Shown here piece by piece: positions 6,643-10,169 of a DNA stretch of 10,169 bases. The stretch lies in NCBI GenBank assembly GCA_002331625.1, contig DCZN01000011.1, positions 45,327 to 55,495 on the forward strand, written 5' to 3'. Both the position numbers and the translations under genes were made by a program. This DNA is from Nitrospira sp. UBA2083 (GTDB lineage: Bacteria > Nitrospirota > Nitrospiria > Nitrospirales > Nitrospiraceae). The notes beneath the pieces were generated by a model. The model searched no databases. It had not been told where the DNA came from and worked only from the letters and a program-made list of their open reading frames with translations. Positions within the stretch are counted from its first letter, which is position 1, and each line of letters begins with the position of its first letter.

Positions 6643-6686
6643 GCGTGTCCGGGCAGCTGCCAGACAAACATCCAGGAACCGAGCGC

Positions 6687-7412
6687 CTAGAATCGACGCT
6701 CGATAACTACCAGTATACGAAACGCAAAGAATTGTCCTACACGCTCCAACGTTCGGTCCAGTCGGAGGATCGGGTCCAGTAACCATTCGGGCAAGAGCGA
6801 CGGGTGGTCGAACCCTCCACTGAGTGGATACGCCACGCAGGCCATCCGTCGGGTGTGTTCAACGGAGAATCCTGGATAGCGCGAATGAAAATACGACGGG
6901 TTACGATCGAACAACATCGTCGCCACGGCTTGATTGGCATCAAACGGACGCCGGCCGACCTGCGGAGCCTTCAGCACCAGGGGGTCTTCACTACAATCCA
7001 CCGGTTCCGGATGCAACCAGCGATAGACCGGCAACGACGCCCACGACAGGTAGGGATCCATGACGATGATTCTGCCGCCGACGCGGAGCGTCCGCTGAGC
7101 TTCATCGAAAAACAACGAGACGTTTTCAATATGATGCAACGTGTCAAACAGGACCAGATTCGCGATCGACTCGGGTCGGAACGGAAGGTATTGTGCATCG
7201 GCCACCAGGTTCAACCACGGCTGTGCCGCCACATCAGTACAACAGACTCCGGGCACGGAGTCTTTGAGATTCCCCGTGCCCCCGCCCAGCTCAACCGTTC
7301 TTCCAGGCACCAACCAGGCGACGATCTCTCGATACCATTCTGTATAGAGCCGTCGAAGGACAGGCTTCTGCCGCCACACGGTGCGATGCCGATGCAGCAC
7401 CTCATGGGACAT
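6687..7412 (-). CDS. class I SAM-dependent methyltransferase
   Basis: The product is 241 residues from the ATG at 7412, which shares its first base with the TGA of the upstream gene (TGATG). A longer in-frame start at 7466 would overlap that gene by 55 bases. The Rossmann domain shows motif I at 39-49 (TVELGGGTGNL), an acidic residue ending strand 2 (TD, about 59-60), ADAQYLPF (71-78, motif II) and FDTLHHIEN (89-97), followed by GGRIIVMDPYL. This is the Methyltransf_11/25 type used on small molecules, lipids or sugars. DPYLSWASLPVYRWLHPEPVD is typical of methyltransferases found with polyprenol glycosyltransferases. Coupling to the upstream methyltransferase/glycosyltransferase fusion suggests a shared glycan or glycolipid substrate. 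The exact methyl acceptor cannot be told. Confidence 0.88.
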   Translation of the reverse strand: MSHEVLHRHRTVWRQKPVLRRLYTEWYREIVAWLVPGRTVELGGGTGNLKDSVPGVCCTDVAAQPWLNLVADAQYLPFRPESIANLVLFDTLHHIENVSLFFDEAQRTLRVGGRIIVMDPYLSWASLPVYRWLHPEPVDCSEDPLVLKAPQVGRRPFDANQAVATMLFDRNPSYFHSRYPGFSVEHTRRMACVAYPLSGGFDHPSLLPEWLLDPILRLDRTLERVGQFFAFRILVVIERRF

Positions 7413-8926
7413 CACACCGCCTTGAGGCGAAAGAAGCCGTAAACGGTCATCTTCAGCAACAACCATCCATGCGCAAATCGCTGAATATTGGTACTTCCAT
7501 AGGTACGCGATTCATAACGAATGGGAACCTCCACAATCTGCAGATTGAGTTTTGACGCACCAAATAAGAGGTCAAAATCCCCGAAGGGGTCGAACTCGCC
7601 GAAATACCGACGATTGGCAGCCAGTCGTTCATAGTCACGGCGGAACAAAACCTTGGTTCCACACAGTGTGTCCTTGATACGCTGGTTGAGCAGCCACGAG
7701 AATGCCAGCCCAAAAAACTTATTGCCGAACAAATTGAGCAGCCGCATCGCCTGGGCTTCCATCGGATACACCAAACGACAGCCGTTGATGAACTCTCCTT
7801 TCCCACTTGCGATGGCTTCATAGAATTGTGGAAGTGCTTCCGGCGGCATCGTCAAATCCGCATCCAGAATCATGAGCACATCGCCCTTCGCCTGCCCAAA
7901 CCCCTTGCGTACCGCATCACCTTTCCCTCGACCGTCCTGTGTCAGCAGCGTGATGTGCTTGCCTGGATAAAATGCCATGACACGCTGAATCTCCTCGGCT
8001 GTTCCGTCGCTCGAATGCCCATCGACAAAAATAATCTCTTGGCGGCCGCCGAACTTCGGAATCCGTCGGAGGGCCGCGTCGATATTCCCACGCTCGTTTC
8101 GGCAGGGAATGACGATCGTCGTGGAATAGGGTCGCTCCGGCCTTCGGAGCCGTGGACGAGCCACCACGTAATGGGACAGGCACAACGTGCGGAAGCCCGG
8201 CAGATGGGCCAACACCCGATTACAGAACGAGGCAAGCAATGGAACACGCAGGGGCAGCAATACTCGTCGATCTACCTTCACCACATCGAAGTCGGCGAGG
8301 AACAAGAGATTCGTGATATCGGACGGTGAGAGCCAACTTTGCTCCGGCTGCGGCATTTTGAACCCCATCTTCTCACAGAGCCGGAGAAGCGGTTCCCAGA
8401 GCGAATTGTGGTAGGAAACGATGACTCTGGTTTGAGGCGTACACACACGGCGCAGACGCCTGAATGCTGTCTGGATATCGAGGACATGACCAATCACGTC
8501 AGCAAGAAGAATGACGTCGAAGGTTTCATCAAGATCGAGGGTCTCAACATCTCCCACACGGAAGTCCAACGTCGGGTGACGTTGAGCCGCCGCCGTGACC
8601 ATCTCCGGACTCACATCGATCCCAAGCCCATAGGAAGGCTTCACGGCGGCAAGGAGATTACCCAGTCCTGATCCGATCTCCAAAACCCGCAATCCTTCCG
8701 GTACGAGAAATCGGATATACCGGGTCTGATCCTCGTGGTAGGCCCGAGCGTTGTGCTCCCAATACGCACGTCGGCCGGCGTACGCATCAAAATGCTCCCG
8801 GATCGCCTGTCGTTTCGCTTTTATCCGTGATCGGTCTGTCTCGTTGAGGAGAGACAGAGGCGTGCTACTGTCCGTCTCATCCCAATCTGGGGAGGGGAAC
8901 AGTTCATAGAGTCTTGCTGGTTCCAT
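7412..8926 (-). CDS. fusion of SAM methyltransferase and GT2 glycosyltransferase
   Basis: The 504-residue product has two enzymes in one chain. Residues about 40-255 are a class I methyltransferase with motif I at 81-90 (VLEIGSGLGN), GIDVSPEMV at 102-110, DVETL and LADVIGHVLD. Residues about 268-504 are a family 2 glycosyltransferase of the DPM1 type: IVIPCRNERGNI at 271-282, VDGHSSDGT at 301-309, the metal/nucleotide-sugar DAD motif at 355-357 (ILDADLTMPPE), and a C-terminal FDLLFGASKLNLQIVEVPIRY segment. Residues 402-413 are hydrophobic; no strong multi-pass membrane region is seen. DPM1-like enzymes move a sugar from a nucleotide donor to a polyprenol phosphate at the inner membrane face. 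The start is fixed, since an in-frame TGA lies at 8941-8939, only four codons upstream of the ATG with no start between. No fused-domain break or frameshift is seen. Confidence 0.9.
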   Translation of the reverse strand: MEPARLYELFPSPDWDETDSSTPLSLLNETDRSRIKAKRQAIREHFDAYAGRRAYWEHNARAYHEDQTRYIRFLVPEGLRVLEIGSGLGNLLAAVKPSYGLGIDVSPEMVTAAAQRHPTLDFRVGDVETLDLDETFDVILLADVIGHVLDIQTAFRRLRRVCTPQTRVIVSYHNSLWEPLLRLCEKMGFKMPQPEQSWLSPSDITNLLFLADFDVVKVDRRVLLPLRVPLLASFCNRVLAHLPGFRTLCLSHYVVARPRLRRPERPYSTTIVIPCRNERGNIDAALRRIPKFGGRQEIIFVDGHSSDGTAEEIQRVMAFYPGKHITLLTQDGRGKGDAVRKGFGQAKGDVLMILDADLTMPPEALPQFYEAIASGKGEFINGCRLVYPMEAQAMRLLNLFGNKFFGLAFSWLLNQRIKDTLCGTKVLFRRDYERLAANRRYFGEFDPFGDFDLLFGASKLNLQIVEVPIRYESRTYGSTNIQRFAHGWLLLKMTVYGFFRLKAV

Positions 8927-8928
8927 TC

Positions 8929-8955
8929 GGATCCACGCTCAATGACAGTGGATCC
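8929..8955 (-). promoter_or_regulatory. hairpin just before the start of the fusion gene
   Basis: In the mRNA GGATCCAC (8955-8948) pairs perfectly with GTGGATCC (8936-8929) over 8 bp with an 11-base loop, ending two bases before the ATG. The stem covers the place where a ribosome binding site would be, and no other Shine-Dalgarno sequence is visible. As DNA, GGATCCAC is also a direct repeat with 21-base spacing (8929 and 8950), two helical turns apart, so an operator is the alternative reading. Confidence 0.5.
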
Positions 8956-9076
8956 ACAGTAACACCAGCATGGCGTTTTGGCACGATTTACGCGGGAATC
9001 AACAGACAGCGGCACTTGAACCGGCAGCTCAAAGTATCCCCTGACTGCTCACGCAAGGAAGTTCAGACCATCGAGA

Positions 9077-9586
9077 TCATCGGTCGCACTCCAAGCCATA
9101 TTGCCTCTGAATCTTTTGTGAAACCTCTGGGGGCTCTTTTGTGAGGAGGGCACAGGTCGTGAAATTTCCCACGATCCGCTTCTTGTTCTTGTCCATGTAG
9201 GTCCAGTCGACAATCTCGGTCTTCGCAAACGAGTAGGACTGTCCCTTCTTTACCGACCGCATCACGGGAAGATTGTCGATCCGCCCTGACCATAAATCGC
9301 CTTGGGCTTTCAGATTGGAGACCCACAGATACTCCTGACTGTCGCCTTCGCTCACACGCACCTTGACCGAATAGTGATCCGTGTCGGGCGGCGGTGATCC
9401 CGCCTTTCTCAGAAACTCATCAAGTCCCACACGAGCGCGTTCCATAGCTTTCTGCATAGCCGGGTCCTCGTCACTGATCTCAACTGTTCGGTCCTTTTTT
9501 GCTTTATCCGTAAAGGAATCAGCGAACACGGGTGGCGACAGCAGCAAAATGATAAGCCCACCACTCAGCACGACATGTCGATGCAT
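9077..9586 (-). CDS. secreted DUF2314 (YegJ-like) protein
   Basis: The 169-residue product starts at an ATG with GGGGAGG five bases upstream. Residues 1-22 are a signal peptide (basic MHRH, hydrophobic GGLIILLLSPPV, cut at VFA-DS), so the mature protein is in the periplasm. Residues about 41-150 match the DUF2314 pattern: DPAMQKAMERAR, then YSVKVRVSEGDSQEYLWVSNL, GRIDNLP, VKKGQSYSF and EIVDWTYMDKNKKRIVGNFTT. The family is widespread and its function is unknown; E. coli YegJ is the usual reference. The C-terminal cysteines C145 and C167 could pair. A promoter lies at 9635-9662. It lies 150 bases upstream of the fusion gene; whether they are co-transcribed is unclear. Confidence 0.85.
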   Translation of the reverse strand: MHRHVVLSGGLIILLLSPPVFADSFTDKAKKDRTVEISDEDPAMQKAMERARVGLDEFLRKAGSPPPDTDHYSVKVRVSEGDSQEYLWVSNLKAQGDLWSGRIDNLPVMRSVKKGQSYSFAKTEIVDWTYMDKNKKRIVGNFTTCALLTKEPPEVSQKIQRQYGLECDR

Positions 9587-9634
9587 AACAACCTCCCCTA
9601 CCTCCCTCGCTCAGCCGGAATACCCTGAACCCGC

Positions 9635-9662
9635 ATTATCTAGGCATCTTGAGCCTGTCCAA
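9635..9662 (-). promoter_or_regulatory. promoter of the DUF2314 gene
   Basis: A -10 GATAAT (9640-9635) is preceded after 16 bases by TTGGAC (9662-9657). Transcription would start near 9628 and give a leader of about 42 bases with a strong ribosome binding site. Confidence 0.5.
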
Positions 9663-9718
9663 ACTACAATGCAAGATCGTTCGGATATTCTGGACTCCGT
9701 CGCGTCCTTCACACAACG

Positions 9719-9735
9719 CTCCTGTTGACAGGAGG
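9719..9735. promoter_or_regulatory. palindrome containing a -35-like box (possible operator)
   Basis: CTCCTGTTGACAGGAG (9719-9734) is an inverted repeat with 7-bp arms and a 2-base centre. It contains TTGACA (9725-9730), which points toward the plus-strand SLT gene at 9765. No good -10 follows at 16-18 bases (TTTTGT at 9748-9753 is weak). A repressor bound here would cover the -35 and could also affect the divergent DUF2314 promoter. An RNA stem is the alternative reading. Confidence 0.4.
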
Positions 9736-9764
9736 GGCCGATTTAGTTTTTGTTACTCTGTACC

Positions 9765-10169
9765 ATGTCGCGTCGTCGCGGTGCTCCTCACACTCGCTCC
9801 GGTCGCCAGCCTCCCCCACACCTCATGGTGCGCGTGTCCCGTTGGAGCTGGCATGCACTGACAACATTTCTGTACGATGTGTATAAGGCTCCGCCGGCCA
9901 TCCAGTTATGGATGAGTGTGACCATCCTGGTCGTCGCAGCGTTGACCACCAACTGGATCTATCATGCCTTTTATAAACCGACGGAATTACTCTTCCCAGT
10001 CGAGCTGGCCCTCCACAAAAGCCCGCGTGAAACATGGGGCGAATACGGTGCGTTATTCGATGTCCATTCGACGGCCATCATTACGCCCGAACTGCTCGCC
10101 GCGATCGCCCAAGCCGAAGGCTCGGGCAATCCCGTGGCGCGCACCTACTGGAAGTGGCGGGTCACGTCG
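9765..10169 (+). CDS. membrane-anchored lytic transglycosylase (SLT domain), cut by the window end
   Basis: An open frame runs from an ATG at 9765 to the end of the window (135 codons, no stop). Residues 1-45 are basic and cytoplasmic (SRRRGAPHTRSGRQPPPH). About 46-66 is one membrane segment (IQLWMSVTILVVAALTTNWIY). From about 104 the start of an SLT domain is seen: TAIITPELLAAIAQAEGSGNPVARTYWKW. E118 is the likely catalytic glutamate, equivalent to the ES of soluble lytic transglycosylases, which cut peptidoglycan to form 1,6-anhydro ends. The enzyme part would face the periplasm. The start is uncertain: TTG at 9750 and ATG at 9825 are in frame, an in-frame TAG lies at 9744, and none has a well-placed ribosome binding site; GGAGG lies 29 bases before the ATG. 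Confidence 0.75.
   Translation, partial: MSRRRGAPHTRSGRQPPPHLMVRVSRWSWHALTTFLYDVYKAPPAIQLWMSVTILVVAALTTNWIYHAFYKPTELLFPVELALHKSPRETWGEYGALFDVHSTAIITPELLAAIAQAEGSGNPVARTYWKWRVTS

Noticed and set aside
6804..7442. 212-residue plus-strand open frame opposite the second methyltransferase
   Set aside because: It is an antisense shadow of a well-supported methyltransferase, with no ribosome binding site and no recognisable domain.
1..10169. CRISPR array, insertion sequence, phage or defence island
   Set aside because: No regularly spaced repeats, transposase, integrase, phage or nuclease genes were found; most genes are housekeeping.

Overview
This is a roughly 10 kb piece of a bacterial chromosome with moderately high GC. 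Gene order and protein character (small secreted and lipoprotein genes, GT2 and methyltransferase genes, CCA-encoding tRNA, short GCTGA- and CCTCA-type intergenic repeats) fit best with a Nitrospira-like (Nitrospirota) genome. That assignment is inferred from the look of the sequence, not from a database search. Most genes lie on the minus strand; only rpmB and a gene cut by the right edge lie on the plus strand. There is no transposase, integrase, phage gene or CRISPR array.

Left part (1-1133): a cobalamin riboswitch on the minus strand fills the left edge and points out of the window, so it controls a gene not seen here. Next come rpmB (ribosomal protein L28, plus strand, GTG start) and, converging on it, a small membrane-anchored or secreted protein of unknown function. 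Positions 1134-1901 hold a lipoprotein of unknown function.

Middle (1902-6150): a 360-base gene-free stretch contains a tRNA-like relic, then a tRNA-Gly(CCC) gene with its own promoter. Upstream of it, reading right to left, is a tight operon: gcvH, lpdA, a membrane-anchored helix-hairpin-helix (ComEA-like) protein and tyrS. The last two junctions are ATGA stop/start overlaps. The operon starts from a TTGACA-N17-TACCAT promoter that abuts the intrinsic terminator of ndk.

Right part (6141-10169): ndk has a clear TATAAT promoter and terminator. Upstream lies a two-gene unit: a methyltransferase/GT2 glycosyltransferase fusion and, overlapping it as TGATG, a second SAM methyltransferase, probably acting on a lipid-linked or surface glycan. 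A perfect 8-bp hairpin sits two bases before the fusion gene's start codon. Further right are a secreted DUF2314 protein and, divergent from it, the first 135 codons of a membrane-anchored lytic transglycosylase (SLT). A palindrome that contains a -35-like TTGACA lies between these two.

Most of the window is ordinary housekeeping DNA. The points most worth following up are the expanded riboswitch arm, the tRNA-like relic, the start-codon hairpin before the fusion gene, and the palindrome in the DUF2314/SLT intergenic region. I see no convincing new defence or mobile system.
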